Below, in pieces: positions 42,015-49,690 of a stretch of DNA of 51,963 nt. Position numbers and translations under genes: made by a program. The stretch comes from Alphaproteobacteria bacterium. Its GTDB lineage: Bacteria; Pseudomonadota; Alphaproteobacteria; Acetobacterales; Acetobacteraceae. The notes beneath the pieces were generated by a model, which was not told the origin of the DNA, made no database searches, and worked only from the letters and a program-made list of their open reading frames with translations. Position 1 is the first letter of the stretch; each line of letters begins with the position of its first letter. The stretch is from positions 1-51,963 of the forward strand of contig JAPLOI010000014.1 of the NCBI GenBank assembly GCA_026400815.1. Direction: 5' to 3'.

Positions 42015-42734
42015 TCAGCGTGCCCGCGTCTCGTAGGCCTTGATGGCGGAGGCGACGCCCATCTTGCTCATGGCATCCAGCCGGGAGCGGAAGCGGGCGC
42101 AGCCTGGCCGGTCGTTCACGTCCACCAGCCAGAAATCCTGGCCGGAGATGACGCCGAGGCGCACGGCGATCTTGCGGCCGCGCAGTTCGGTGCGGGCCAC
42201 GCGGCCCATGCCGAAGCCTTCCACCTGCCAGACGAGATCGGGCAGGGAGAGCACCTCGTCCTCCGCGGCGCGGTCGGGCACGCGGGCCAGGCCGGCGAGT
42301 TCGGCGGCCAGGGCGGCGGCCTGGAGGTAGGCGTCGCGGTTCTGGATCGCGGAGATCTGGCCGATGCCGTGCGGCACCGCGCCATAGGCGGCGAAAACGG
42401 TGCGCACATCGTCCATGTGGGACAGGTACAGCACGATATCGGTGGCTTCGCAGCGATGCTGGCATTGGGAGGCCGCGGCTTCGCGCACGAAGGCCGTGAC
42501 GTCGCGCAGGCCCAGGCCGGGATGGTCGTTGCTGTAGGTGAAGCGGATGCGCCATTCGGCCCAGGGGCGCTTCCAGCGGAACGTGTCTGTCACCAGCAGG
42601 CCGAGCACCTGGACATGGGCGAGGTCGTGCACCACCGGGGCGCCGCCGAACAGCGCCGCGCCGAGGCCGGGGGCAGGGGCACTCCCGGTGCCGGGCGCTG
42701 GGGGCCCCGCCTTGCGTCGCGTCCAGCTGAACAT
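42015..42734 (-). CDS. Uncharacterised protein
   Basis: The 239-residue soluble protein of unknown family starts MFSWTRRKAGPPAPGTGSAP. It has a short Pro/Ala/Gly-rich N-terminus, then an acidic/aromatic mixed domain with RFTYSNDHPGLGLRDVTAFV, QCQHRCEATDIVLYLSHMDD and a C-terminal GQDFWLVDVNDRPGCARF segment. No signal peptide or membrane helix. The start at 42734 was chosen because the upstream frame (to 42959) is a shadow of the FAD-oxidase gene. Divergent from that gene by 139 bases. I do not recognise the family. Confidence 0.6.
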   Translation of the reverse strand: MFSWTRRKAGPPAPGTGSAPAPGLGAALFGGAPVVHDLAHVQVLGLLVTDTFRWKRPWAEWRIRFTYSNDHPGLGLRDVTAFVREAAASQCQHRCEATDIVLYLSHMDDVRTVFAAYGAVPHGIGQISAIQNRDAYLQAAALAAELAGLARVPDRAAEDEVLSLPDLVWQVEGFGMGRVARTELRGRKIAVRLGVISGQDFWLVDVNDRPGCARFRSRLDAMSKMGVASAIKAYETRAR

Positions 42735-42873
42735 GGCCGGAGCATCGGCTGGGGTGGTCAAGGAAGAGTTAAGGATGCGGATCGGTGCCGAAGGATTCAC
42801 CAGGGCGGCGGGGCGATCTTGCGCGCGGGGCGTGGCCGCGCCATTGCTCGGGGCGAAACAGGAGAGACTGGCC

Positions 42874-44268
42874 ATGTCCGAATCCGTCGCGTCCGGGGCC
42901 GTCGATGCCGTGGTGGAGGCTGCGCGCGGTTTCCTGGGCGAGCGCATCACCACCTCCACCGGGCATCGCGACCATCATTCGCACGGGCAGGACACGCATC
43001 CGCCGGTGATGCCGGATGCGGTGGCGTTCGTGGAGAGCACGGAGGAGGTCTCGAAGCTGCTGGCGCTGTGCCATGCGCACGGGGTGCCGGTGGTGCCCTA
43101 TGGCACCGGGACCTCGCTGGAAGGGCATGTGACGCCGGTGCGCGGCGGGATCACGATTGATCTCTCGCGCATGACGGCGGTGCTGGAGGTGAACGCGGCG
43201 GACATGGATTGCCGGGTGCAGCCGGGCCTGACGCATCGCAGCCTGAACACGCATCTGCGCGACCAGGGCCTGTTCTTCCCGGTGGATCCCGGCGCCGATG
43301 CTTCCCTGGGCGGGATGTGCGCCACGCGCGCCAGCGGCACCAACGCGGTGCGCTACGGCACCATCCGCGAGAACGTGCTGGGCCTGACGGTGGTGCTGGC
43401 CGATGGGCGGGTGATCCGCACCGGGGGGCGGGTGCGCAAATCCGCGGCCGGCTATGACCTTACGCGCCTGTTCATCGGCAGCGAGGGCACGCTGGGTGTG
43501 ATCACCGAAATCCAGCTGCGGCTGCACGGCATTCCAGAGGCGAGCAGCGCCGCGGTGTGCCAGTTCCCGGATTTGGGCAGCGCGGTGGAGACGGTGATCG
43601 CGGTGATGCAGGCCGGCATTCCGGTGGCGCGGATCGAGCTGCTGGACGACGTGCAGATGGGCGCCTGCATCGCCTATTCGAAGCTGGAGGGGCTGACGCC
43701 GGCGCCGACGCTGTTCTTCGAGTTCCACGGCACCGCGGCGGGCGTGAAGGAGCAGGCGGAGCTGGCGGAGGAGATCGCCGGCACTTTCGGTGCGGCGGGG
43801 TTCCAGTGGGCCACCGACCCCGCTGAGCGCGCGCGGCTGTGGCGGGCGCGGCATGATGCCTACTGGGCGGCGCTGGCGCTGAAGCCGGGCCACCAGGGGA
43901 TCGCCACCGATGCGATCGTGCCGATCTCCAGGCTCGCCGAGTGCATCCTGGGGGCGCAGGAGGATATCCGCGCCTCTGGCCTCACGGCGCCGATCGTGGG
44001 GCATGTGGGGGATGGCAATTTCCACACCGTGATCCTGGTGCCGCCGGAAGCCGGCGGGCTCGACCAGGCATGGGAGCTGGACAAGAAAATCGTGGCCCGC
44101 GCCCTGGCCCTCGGTGGCTCGTGCAGCGGGGAGCACGGGGTGGGGATCGGCAAGCGCGAGTTCCTGGAGGCCGAAGTGGGGGCCGAGGCGCTGGCGGTGA
44201 TGCGCAGCGTGAAGGCTTCGCTGGATCCGAAGGGGATTCTGAATCCGGGGAAGATTTTTCTCAACTGA
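42874..44268 (+). CDS. FAD-linked oxidase (D-lactate dehydrogenase / GlcD type)
   Basis: The 464-residue flavoenzyme has a PCMH FAD-binding domain: VVPYGTGTSLEGHVTPVRGG, MTAVLEVNAADMDCRVQPGL, GADASLGGMCATRASGTNAV, and KSAAGYDLTRLFIGSEGTLG. The GlcD-type C-domain has VGHVGDGNFHTVI and CSGEHGVGIGKREF, whose histidines typify the D-2-hydroxyacid dehydrogenase (cytochrome) group. It probably oxidises D-lactate or a related 2-hydroxyacid at the membrane. ATG 42874 follows AGGAGAG. It ends in the normal C-terminal DPKGILNPGKIF. Element copy D begins 8 bases after the stop. Confidence 0.93.
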   Translation: MSESVASGAVDAVVEAARGFLGERITTSTGHRDHHSHGQDTHPPVMPDAVAFVESTEEVSKLLALCHAHGVPVVPYGTGTSLEGHVTPVRGGITIDLSRMTAVLEVNAADMDCRVQPGLTHRSLNTHLRDQGLFFPVDPGADASLGGMCATRASGTNAVRYGTIRENVLGLTVVLADGRVIRTGGRVRKSAAGYDLTRLFIGSEGTLGVITEIQLRLHGIPEASSAAVCQFPDLGSAVETVIAVMQAGIPVARIELLDDVQMGACIAYSKLEGLTPAPTLFFEFHGTAAGVKEQAELAEEIAGTFGAAGFQWATDPAERARLWRARHDAYWAALALKPGHQGIATDAIVPISRLAECILGAQEDIRASGLTAPIVGHVGDGNFHTVILVPPEAGGLDQAWELDKKIVARALALGGSCSGEHGVGIGKREFLEAEVGAEALAVMRSVKASLDPKGILNPGKIFLN

Positions 44269-44276
44269 AGGAAGCC

Positions 44277-44392
44277 GTTCTTTTTTGAAAAAAAGAACCA
44301 AAAAACTTTCATGACTGGTGCGCGTGCTAGATGGTCTGGCACGCGCGCCAGTCAGAAAAGTCTTTTTGCTTCTTTTTCTTCAGAAAAAGAAG
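44277..44392. repeat. Family-I three-hairpin element, copy D
   Basis: Hairpin 1: GTTCTTTTTTG/AAAAAAAGAAC (44277-44298). Central stem: 44299-44327 with 44339-44368, core GACTGGTGCGCGTGC / GCACGCGCGCCAGTC with one G-T pair. Hairpin 3: CTTCTTTTTCTT/AGAAAAAGAAG (44369-44392), identical to copy B. The central core shares no sequence with copies A-C. It lies between convergent FAD-oxidase and dienelactone hydrolase genes. Confidence 0.92.
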
Positions 44393-44396
44393 AGTC

Positions 44397-45065
44397 TTAC
44401 TTGCTTAGGTTCTGCTTGAAAAAGCTGAAGGTGCGTTCATGCGCCAGCGCCGCATCGGGCGCGGAGAAGCTGGCGCGTTCGTCGCAGCCGAAGCCGTGCT
44501 GGGCGCCTTGGTAGACATAGACTTCGATGCCGGGCTGGGCGGCGCGGATGGCTTCCACGTCGGTCAGTGGGATGCCGGTATCCTTCTCGCCGAAGTGGAG
44601 TTGCACGGGGCACATTGGGCGCTCGGTGCGAGTGCCGGCGACGCCGCCGCCGTACCAGCCGCTGGCGGCGGCGAAGCGGGTGGAGCGGGTGGCGCCCCAC
44701 CAGGCCACGGTGCCGCCGAAGCAGTAGCCGGTGATGCCCAGGGTGCGGCTGCCCAGCGCATGGGCGGCGGCGTCCACGTCCAGCATCACCTCGTGGTTGT
44801 CCAGCCGGCCGCGCAGCGCGATGCCTTGCTTGACGTCTTCCGGGGTGTAGCCGAGTTCGGCCTGGGGTTCGGTGCGGTCGAACAGGGCGGGGGCGATGAC
44901 GGCGTAGCCCTGGGCGGCGATCTTCTCGCACATGTTGCGGATGTGGTGGTTCACGCCGAAGATTTCCTGGATGACGACGATGCCGGCGCGGGCGTTGTCG
45001 GGCCCGGTGCGCCAGGCGGAGAGGCGATGGCCGTCTTGCGCGGTGAGAGTGATGGTCTGGCCCAT
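44397..45065 (-). CDS. Dienelactone hydrolase family protein
   Basis: The 222-residue alpha/beta-hydrolase has the dienelactone hydrolase triad: Cys115 in GYCFGGTV, Asp162 in FGEKDTGIP and His190 in YQGAQHGFG, with the family glutamate in VVIQEIFGVNHHI (about 34). These enzymes hydrolyse carboxymethylenebutenolide or similar lactones and esters in aromatic catabolism. No other chlorocatechol-pathway genes are nearby, so the substrate is open. ATG 45065 was chosen at the family start. It is divergent from the DUF4169 gene by 37 bases. Confidence 0.92.
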   Translation of the reverse strand: MGQTITLTAQDGHRLSAWRTGPDNARAGIVVIQEIFGVNHHIRNMCEKIAAQGYAVIAPALFDRTEPQAELGYTPEDVKQGIALRGRLDNHEVMLDVDAAAHALGSRTLGITGYCFGGTVAWWGATRSTRFAAASGWYGGGVAGTRTERPMCPVQLHFGEKDTGIPLTDVEAIRAAQPGIEVYVYQGAQHGFGCDERASFSAPDAALAHERTFSFFKQNLSK

Positions 45066-45102
45066 GTTGATTTCCCCTTGGTGTGCGGGCCAGGATGGGG
45101 GG

Positions 45103-45288
45103 ATGGCTGAGATCGTCAACCTCCGGCGGGTGAAGAAGCAGCGCGCGGCGGCCGAGCAGGCGGCCGAGGCGCAGCGCAACCGGGTGCTGCACGGGCGCAC
45201 CAAGGGGGAGAAGCTGCGCGACCGGCTGGAAGCGGAACGCGCCGCCCGCGGGGCGGACGGCGCGCGGCTGGAGCCGGGGAAGGATTAG
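45103..45288 (+). CDS. DUF4169 family small basic protein
   Basis: The 61-residue, highly charged helical protein starts MAEIVNLRRVKKQRAAAEQA and has VLHGRTKGEKLRDRLEAERA, the typical alphaproteobacterial DUF4169 sequence. Function is unknown. Preceded by GGATGGGGGG. It stops at 45288, sharing four bases (45285-45288) with the 3' end of the convergent PEP-CTERM gene, so there is no room for an intergenic terminator. Confidence 0.9.
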   Translation: MAEIVNLRRVKKQRAAAEQAAEAQRNRVLHGRTKGEKLRDRLEAERAARGADGARLEPGKD

Positions 45289-46091
45289 CGCCGGCGGCGG
45301 GCCACCCCGAGGGCGGCGAGGCCGATGCCGAGCAGGGCGAGCGAGGCGGGTTCCGGTACCTCGACATTGATGACGACCGTGCCGTTGCGGACCTGGAAGA
45401 GCTGCCGGCCAGGCGTGCCGATGTTGCTGGCCGTGTTCAGCGCGTTGGCGCCGCCATCGATCAGGGCGCTGCAGGTGGCGGAGCCGGCAAGCTCATAGGC
45501 ATCGTCGATGCCGTTGCTGAAGCCAGCCCGCGCGCAGGAGCCGCCCAGGCCGTTGGAGCCGCCGCTGGCATTGCCGGACTCCCACTGCATGGCACCGTAG
45601 TTGAAGTAGATATCGGCATTGCCCGTGCCGATGTCGCTGCGATCCACCAGCAGGAGCTGGAAATCGTTCAGTTTGTCGTCACCATTCGCGAAATACCCGA
45701 CGTTTGGCCAGTTCACCCCGAAGGCCTGCTGGCCGCCGAAGGTGCCGGTGCCGTAGCTGACGATGCCGCTGCCGGCGCCCGTTGTATCCACGTCGGCGAA
45801 GAACGCGGCGATGATCACTGCGTTGGTGCTGAGCAGGGGGAAGGCCGTGAAGGTGCTGAGCGCCGAGGCGAACGTGATGTTGCCGTTATTGTTAACGAAG
45901 GCGGTTGAATAGGAGGTGCCGTAGAAGTTGAAGCTGAAGCCCAGCGCCACCGAGTCCGTGCTGTCGTCGTCGTTGGCGGGCAAGGTGGTGGAATTGAAGC
46001 CGGGCACGATGGCGGCGGCTTGGGCCGGGCCGGCGATTGGTGCGGCGAGAAGGGCCGTGGCGACCAAAGCGCCGTTGAGGGTGGTTCGCAT
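45285..46091 (-). CDS. PEP-CTERM exported protein with nidogen-like domain
   Basis: The 268-residue exported protein has a Sec leader (MRTTLNGALVATALLAAPIA, cleavage likely after QAAA), a NIDO-like domain (VNNNGNITFASALSTFTAFP, AAFFADVDTTGAGSGIVSYG, QLLLVDRSDIGTGNADIYFN) and a C-terminal PEP-CTERM signal. The signal comprises VPEPAS, the helix LALLGIGLAALGV and ARRRR. Such proteins are processed by an exosortase, which must be encoded elsewhere, and often go with exopolysaccharide. Expression probably uses the sigma-54-type promoter at 46194-46209. A GC-rich 8-bp hairpin (about 46114-46137) lies just upstream of the ribosome-binding site. Lower GC and more Asn/Ser/Thr than neighbours. Confidence 0.9.
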   Translation of the reverse strand: MRTTLNGALVATALLAAPIAGPAQAAAIVPGFNSTTLPANDDDSTDSVALGFSFNFYGTSYSTAFVNNNGNITFASALSTFTAFPLLSTNAVIIAAFFADVDTTGAGSGIVSYGTGTFGGQQAFGVNWPNVGYFANGDDKLNDFQLLLVDRSDIGTGNADIYFNYGAMQWESGNASGGSNGLGGSCARAGFSNGIDDAYELAGSATCSALIDGGANALNTASNIGTPGRQLFQVRNGTVVINVEVPEPASLALLGIGLAALGVARRRR

Positions 46092-46193
46092 CGAAGACAC
46101 TCCAGAAATGGCCAGCCGCGCCGTTGCGGGGCGCGGCAAAGGGATCCAGTCGGAAAGGCGCATACATCGTTGGACGATAGATGCGACAAACGA

Positions 46194-46209
46194 AGCATTT
46201 TTCGTGCCA
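46194..46209 (-). promoter_or_regulatory. Sigma-54-type promoter of the PEP-CTERM gene
   Basis: On the minus strand the sequence reads TGGCACGAAAAATGCT, against the RpoN consensus TGGCACG-N4-TTGCW: one mismatch, with correct GG (-24) and GC (-12) spacing. Transcription would begin near 46183, giving a leader of about 92 bases. Confidence 0.7.
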
Positions 46210-46259
46210 CCCACTAGCCTGCTGATTTCAAATAACATCCGGAATGGTGGTGGCCGAAC

Positions 46260-46276
46260 TGTCGGTTTTCTTTACA
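46260..46276 (-). promoter_or_regulatory. Candidate PrsR-type enhancer box upstream of the PEP-CTERM gene
   Basis: The minus strand reads TGTAAAGAAAACCGACA, placed about 55-70 bases upstream of the sigma-54 promoter, as expected for an enhancer. From memory, a TGTAA...CCGACA motif accompanies PEP-CTERM genes controlled by PrsK/PrsR and RpoN; I could not verify the exact consensus. No prsK/prsR genes are in the window. Confidence 0.45.
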
Positions 46277-46325
46277 GCCCAGGGCGCTCGCAGGGGGGGC
46301 TGCGGAAATGCGTAAAAAATGATGA

Positions 46326-46346
46326 CATACTGTATGGAAAGCATAC
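46326..46346. repeat. Triple alternating CATAC/GTATG unit
   Basis: CATAC-T-GTATG (46326-46336) is followed by five bases and CATAC (46342-46346), so the middle GTATG can pair with either side. Located between the methyltransferase 3' end and the candidate enhancer box; a possible regulator-binding site, otherwise unexplained. Confidence 0.35.
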
Positions 46347-46381
46347 CATTGCCGCTGGGGCGTGGCGGTAGGCGCCGGGGG

Positions 46382-47230
46382 TTAGCGCAGCGCCTCGCCC
46401 AGATTCACCTGGCCGCTGCCGCGCGGCAGCGGCTTGGGCTGGGTGGGGGCGGGGGCCCAGCCGGTGAGCATGGCCAGGCGGAGCGTGGCGGGGTGGCGGC
46501 CCCCGCGTTGCGGCAGGCTGGCCAGGGCGGCGGGGAACAGGGCGCGGGGCGGGGTTCGCTTGTTGCGCAGGCGCACGGCGTTGGACTCGCCGGCGGCGCG
46601 CAGATCGGCGAGCAGGGCGAACGGGCTGCCGTAGGAAAGGGTGATCTCGTCGGCATCCGCCACCGGCAGGGCGAAGCCGGCGCGTTGCAGCAGGGCGGCG
46701 GCGTCGCGCAGATCCGGGAAGGGTGAGACGCGGGGGGAGGCGCCGCCGGCGACCATGGCTTCGGCTTCCGTGAGCGCGGTGCGGAGTTCGGCGAGGGTGC
46801 CCAGCGCGGGGAGGCTGGCGAGGAACAACCCGTCGGGCTTGAGGGCCATGCGCAGCTGGATCAGGGCGCCGGGCAGGTCGTTGACCCAGTGCAGGGAGAG
46901 GTTGGCGACGATGAGGTCGAAGCTGGCCGGCGCGAAGGGGAGGAATTCCTCGTCGGCTGCCACGGCCTGGGGGCCGGCCTGGGTGGCCATGGCGGGGGAG
47001 AGGTCGCAGCTGACCACGTTCATGCCGCGGGCGCGCAGCAGCGGGGCGACGGCGCCGCGGCCGCCGACATCGAGCGCATGGGTGAAGCGGTGCTTGGTGT
47101 CGTCCAGCCTATCGAGCAGGCGGTCGGCGATGTCGTGCAGGATGGGCGCGACGATGTGCGCGCGGGCGGCGGCGCGGTCGCGGTGGCGGCGCACGGCGGT
47201 GCGGTCGAAGACGTGCAGGCTGTCGTTCAT
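46382..47230 (-). CDS. Class-I SAM-dependent methyltransferase (BioC/NDUFAF5-like)
   Basis: The 282-residue methyltransferase begins MNDSLHVFDRTAVRRHRDRA, then a SAM-binding glycine loop ALDVGGRGAVAPLL (about 52), acidic residue in VVSCDLSP, and FDLIVANLSLHWVNDLPGAL. The F-D-R-x-x-V-R-x-H-R-x-R-A start and LSLHWVNDLPG segment match the alphaproteobacterial NDUFAF5/BioC-like group, often next to comF and grxC. NDUFAF5 hydroxylates or modifies complex I and BioC acts on malonyl-ACP; which applies here is uncertain. Divergent from the four-domain rhodanese gene. Confidence 0.85.
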   Translation of the reverse strand: MNDSLHVFDRTAVRRHRDRAAARAHIVAPILHDIADRLLDRLDDTKHRFTHALDVGGRGAVAPLLRARGMNVVSCDLSPAMATQAGPQAVAADEEFLPFAPASFDLIVANLSLHWVNDLPGALIQLRMALKPDGLFLASLPALGTLAELRTALTEAEAMVAGGASPRVSPFPDLRDAAALLQRAGFALPVADADEITLSYGSPFALLADLRAAGESNAVRLRNKRTPPRALFPAALASLPQRGGRHPATLRLAMLTGWAPAPTQPKPLPRGSGQVNLGEALR

Positions 47231-47345
47231 GGAAGTCCTTTGCCTTAGCGCGCCGCCACCGGCCAGCCCGGCGCGCGCTGGATGTGCGCTTCCCGGCCGC
47301 CGATGCCAAGGCGTATGGTTCACGCAATGCGATGGAGGGAATGCG

Positions 47346-48890
47346 ATGCGCCGGATCGATGCGGGAACGCTGCGGGGCTGGATCACCGACGGGGCGGAGC
47401 TGGCGCTGCTGGATGCGCGCGAGGAAGGCGAGTTCGGGGCGAGCCATCTGTTCTGGGCGGTGCCGTGCCCGTATTCGAAGCGCGAGCTGCGGGCGCCTTC
47501 GTTGCTGCCGCAGCGCGGAACGCGGGTGGTGGTGTGCGATGACGGGCGCGGCGTGGCGGAGAAGCTGGGTGCGTATCTGGAGGGGATCGGCTGCACCGAT
47601 GTGAGCGTGCTCGATGGCGGCACGCCGGCCTGGGGGGCGGCCGGCTACGTGCTGTTCAGCGGCGTGAACGTGCCGAGCAAGGCGTTCGGCGAATGGGTGG
47701 AGCACCATTTCGGCACCGAGAGCGTGGATGCGCCGGAGCTGAATGCCTGGATCGCCGAGAAGCGCGACATGGTGGTGCTGGATAGCCGCACGATCGAGGA
47801 ATACCGGCGCATGTCGATCCCGACCGGGGCTTCCATGCCGGGGGGCGAGCTGGCGTATCGGATCGCGGATCTCGTGCCGAGTGCGGAGACGCTGATCGTG
47901 GTGAATTGCGCCGGGCGCACGCGGTCGATCCTGGGGGCGGAAAGCCTTCGGCAGGCCGGCGTGCCCAACAAGGTGGTGGCGCTGCGCAACGGCACGATGG
48001 GGTGGGAGCTGGCGGGGTTGGTGCCGGATCGCGGCAAGCCGGCGGAATTCGCGCCGGGGCGGCCGCGCACGGCGGCGCTGGCGATGGAGCGGGCGCAGGG
48101 CTTTGCCGCGCGGTCGGGCGTGACGGTGATCGATGCTGGCGCGCTGGCGGCGATGGAGGCGGATGCGTCGCGCACGCTGTACGTGCTGGATGTGCGCGAC
48201 CCCGTGGAATTCCGGGCCGGGACGCGGGCGGGCGCGGTTTCCGCGCCCGGGGGGCAGCTGGTGCAGGCGACGGATACCTGGGTGGGCGTGCGCGGGGCGC
48301 GGATCGTGCTGATCGACGATGACGGGGTGCGGGCGCGCATGTCGGCCGCCTGGCTGCGGCAGATGGGGCATGCCGAGGTGTTCGTGGCCGAGGGGGCGCT
48401 GGGGAAGGCGGTGCCGGCGGCGATGGCGGTGCCGAAGGTGGAGTGGGTGGAGGCCGATGAGGTTGAGGCGGCGGGGACCGTGGTGGTGGATCTCTCGCGC
48501 AGCATCGATTTCCGCGAGGGGCATATTCCCGGGGCGCTCTGGGGCGTGCGCGGGCGGCTGGAGGGGGTGAAGGCGCGGCTGGCGGGGGCGGCGCTGGTGG
48601 TGGCGGCCTCGCCCGATGGGGTTCTGGCGGCGCATGCCGTGGCGGAGCTGCGCGGGCTGACGCATGGCCGGGTGGCGGCGCTGCACGGGGGCACGGAGGC
48701 GTGGCGCAAGGCTGGGAAGCCTATGGAGCGGGATCGGACCGTGCCTTCGGATGGCGAGTGCATCGATTTCTACCTGCGGCCGTATGACCGCAACTCGGGC
48801 GTGGAGGAGGCGATGCAGGCCTATCTCTCCTGGGAGATCGACCTGGTGCACGAGATCGAGCGCGACGGGACGGTGCGGTTCGGGGCCTGA
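47346..48890 (+). CDS. Four-domain rhodanese-like protein
   Basis: The 514-residue protein has four tandem rhodanese domains (roughly 1-105, 125-225, 260-360, 365-470) and a ~40-residue tail. Active-site cysteines are kept only in domains 1 (VVVCDDGRG, Cys64) and 2 (VVNCAGRTRS, Cys188). The corresponding loops read IDDDGVRA in domain 3 and AASPDGVLA in domain 4, so these two cannot form a persulfide at the usual position. No signal peptide: cytoplasmic. ATG 47346 follows GGAGGG. The comF gene starts one base after its stop. Confidence 0.88.
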   Translation: MRRIDAGTLRGWITDGAELALLDAREEGEFGASHLFWAVPCPYSKRELRAPSLLPQRGTRVVVCDDGRGVAEKLGAYLEGIGCTDVSVLDGGTPAWGAAGYVLFSGVNVPSKAFGEWVEHHFGTESVDAPELNAWIAEKRDMVVLDSRTIEEYRRMSIPTGASMPGGELAYRIADLVPSAETLIVVNCAGRTRSILGAESLRQAGVPNKVVALRNGTMGWELAGLVPDRGKPAEFAPGRPRTAALAMERAQGFAARSGVTVIDAGALAAMEADASRTLYVLDVRDPVEFRAGTRAGAVSAPGGQLVQATDTWVGVRGARIVLIDDDGVRARMSAAWLRQMGHAEVFVAEGALGKAVPAAMAVPKVEWVEADEVEAAGTVVVDLSRSIDFREGHIPGALWGVRGRLEGVKARLAGAALVVAASPDGVLAAHAVAELRGLTHGRVAALHGGTEAWRKAGKPMERDRTVPSDGECIDFYLRPYDRNSGVEEAMQAYLSWEIDLVHEIERDGTVRFGA

Positions 48891-48891
48891 G

Positions 48892-49638
48892 ATGAACCTG
48901 CGCGCCGCACAGCGATGGGGGCTGGGCGCGGCGCGGGTGGTGCTGGATACGCTGCTGCCGGCGCATTGCCTGACCTGCGAGGCGTTGGTGGAGGCGCCCG
49001 GGCAGTTCTGCCCAGACTGCTTCGGCCAGACCAGCTTCATCACCGCGCCGCTGTGCCTTTCCTGCGGGGTGCCGTTCGTACATGCGCGGCATGATGGCTT
49101 GGTGTGCGACGACTGCGCGGTGGAGCCGCCGCCCTGGGGCGAGGCGCGGGCGGCGCTGGCGTACGACGCGCAGAGCCGGCGGCTAGTGCTGGGGTTCAAG
49201 CATGCCGACCGGACGGAACTGGCCACCGCACTGGCGCGGATGATGGCCCGCGCCGGGGCGGCGCTGCTGGGGCGGGCGGAGGTGCTGGTGCCGGTGCCGC
49301 TGCATCGCACGCGGTTGCTGGCGCGGCGCTACAACCAGTCGGCGTTGCTGGCGCGTGCGTTGGGGCGGATGGCGGGCGTGGCGGTGGCCGCCGATGCGTT
49401 GCGGCGGGTGAAGGCCACTGCGCCGCTGGGGGAGCTTTCGGCCACGGCGCGGGCGCGCATGCTCGATGGCGCGATCGCGGTGCGGCGGCCGGGTTCGGTG
49501 GCCGGGCGGCATGTGCTGCTGGTGGATGACGTGCTGACCAGCGGGGCCACCGCGCGGGCCTGCACGGCGGCGTTGCTGGCGGCCGGGGCGGCAGGGGTGG
49601 ATGTGCTGGTGGCGGCGCGGGTGCGCTCCCCCAGATAG
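48892..49638 (+). CDS. comF: ComF family protein
   Basis: The 248-residue protein has two N-terminal zinc-finger-like cysteine pairs (CLTC, CPDC, then CLSC and CDDC), followed by a phosphoribosyltransferase-type domain with the PRPP loop VLLVDDVLTSGATA and upstream VLVPVPLHRTRLLARRYNQS. ComF is needed for DNA uptake in competent bacteria; in most alphaproteobacteria its role is untested. Coupled to the four-domain rhodanese upstream and 52 bases from grxC downstream. Confidence 0.92.
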   Translation: MNLRAAQRWGLGAARVVLDTLLPAHCLTCEALVEAPGQFCPDCFGQTSFITAPLCLSCGVPFVHARHDGLVCDDCAVEPPPWGEARAALAYDAQSRRLVLGFKHADRTELATALARMMARAGAALLGRAEVLVPVPLHRTRLLARRYNQSALLARALGRMAGVAVAADALRRVKATAPLGELSATARARMLDGAIAVRRPGSVAGRHVLLVDDVLTSGATARACTAALLAAGAAGVDVLVAARVRSPR

Positions 49639-49690
49639 GCTTGCATCCCAGCGGGGCCGACACGACCATAGGGAGCGAAGGAGACAATTG

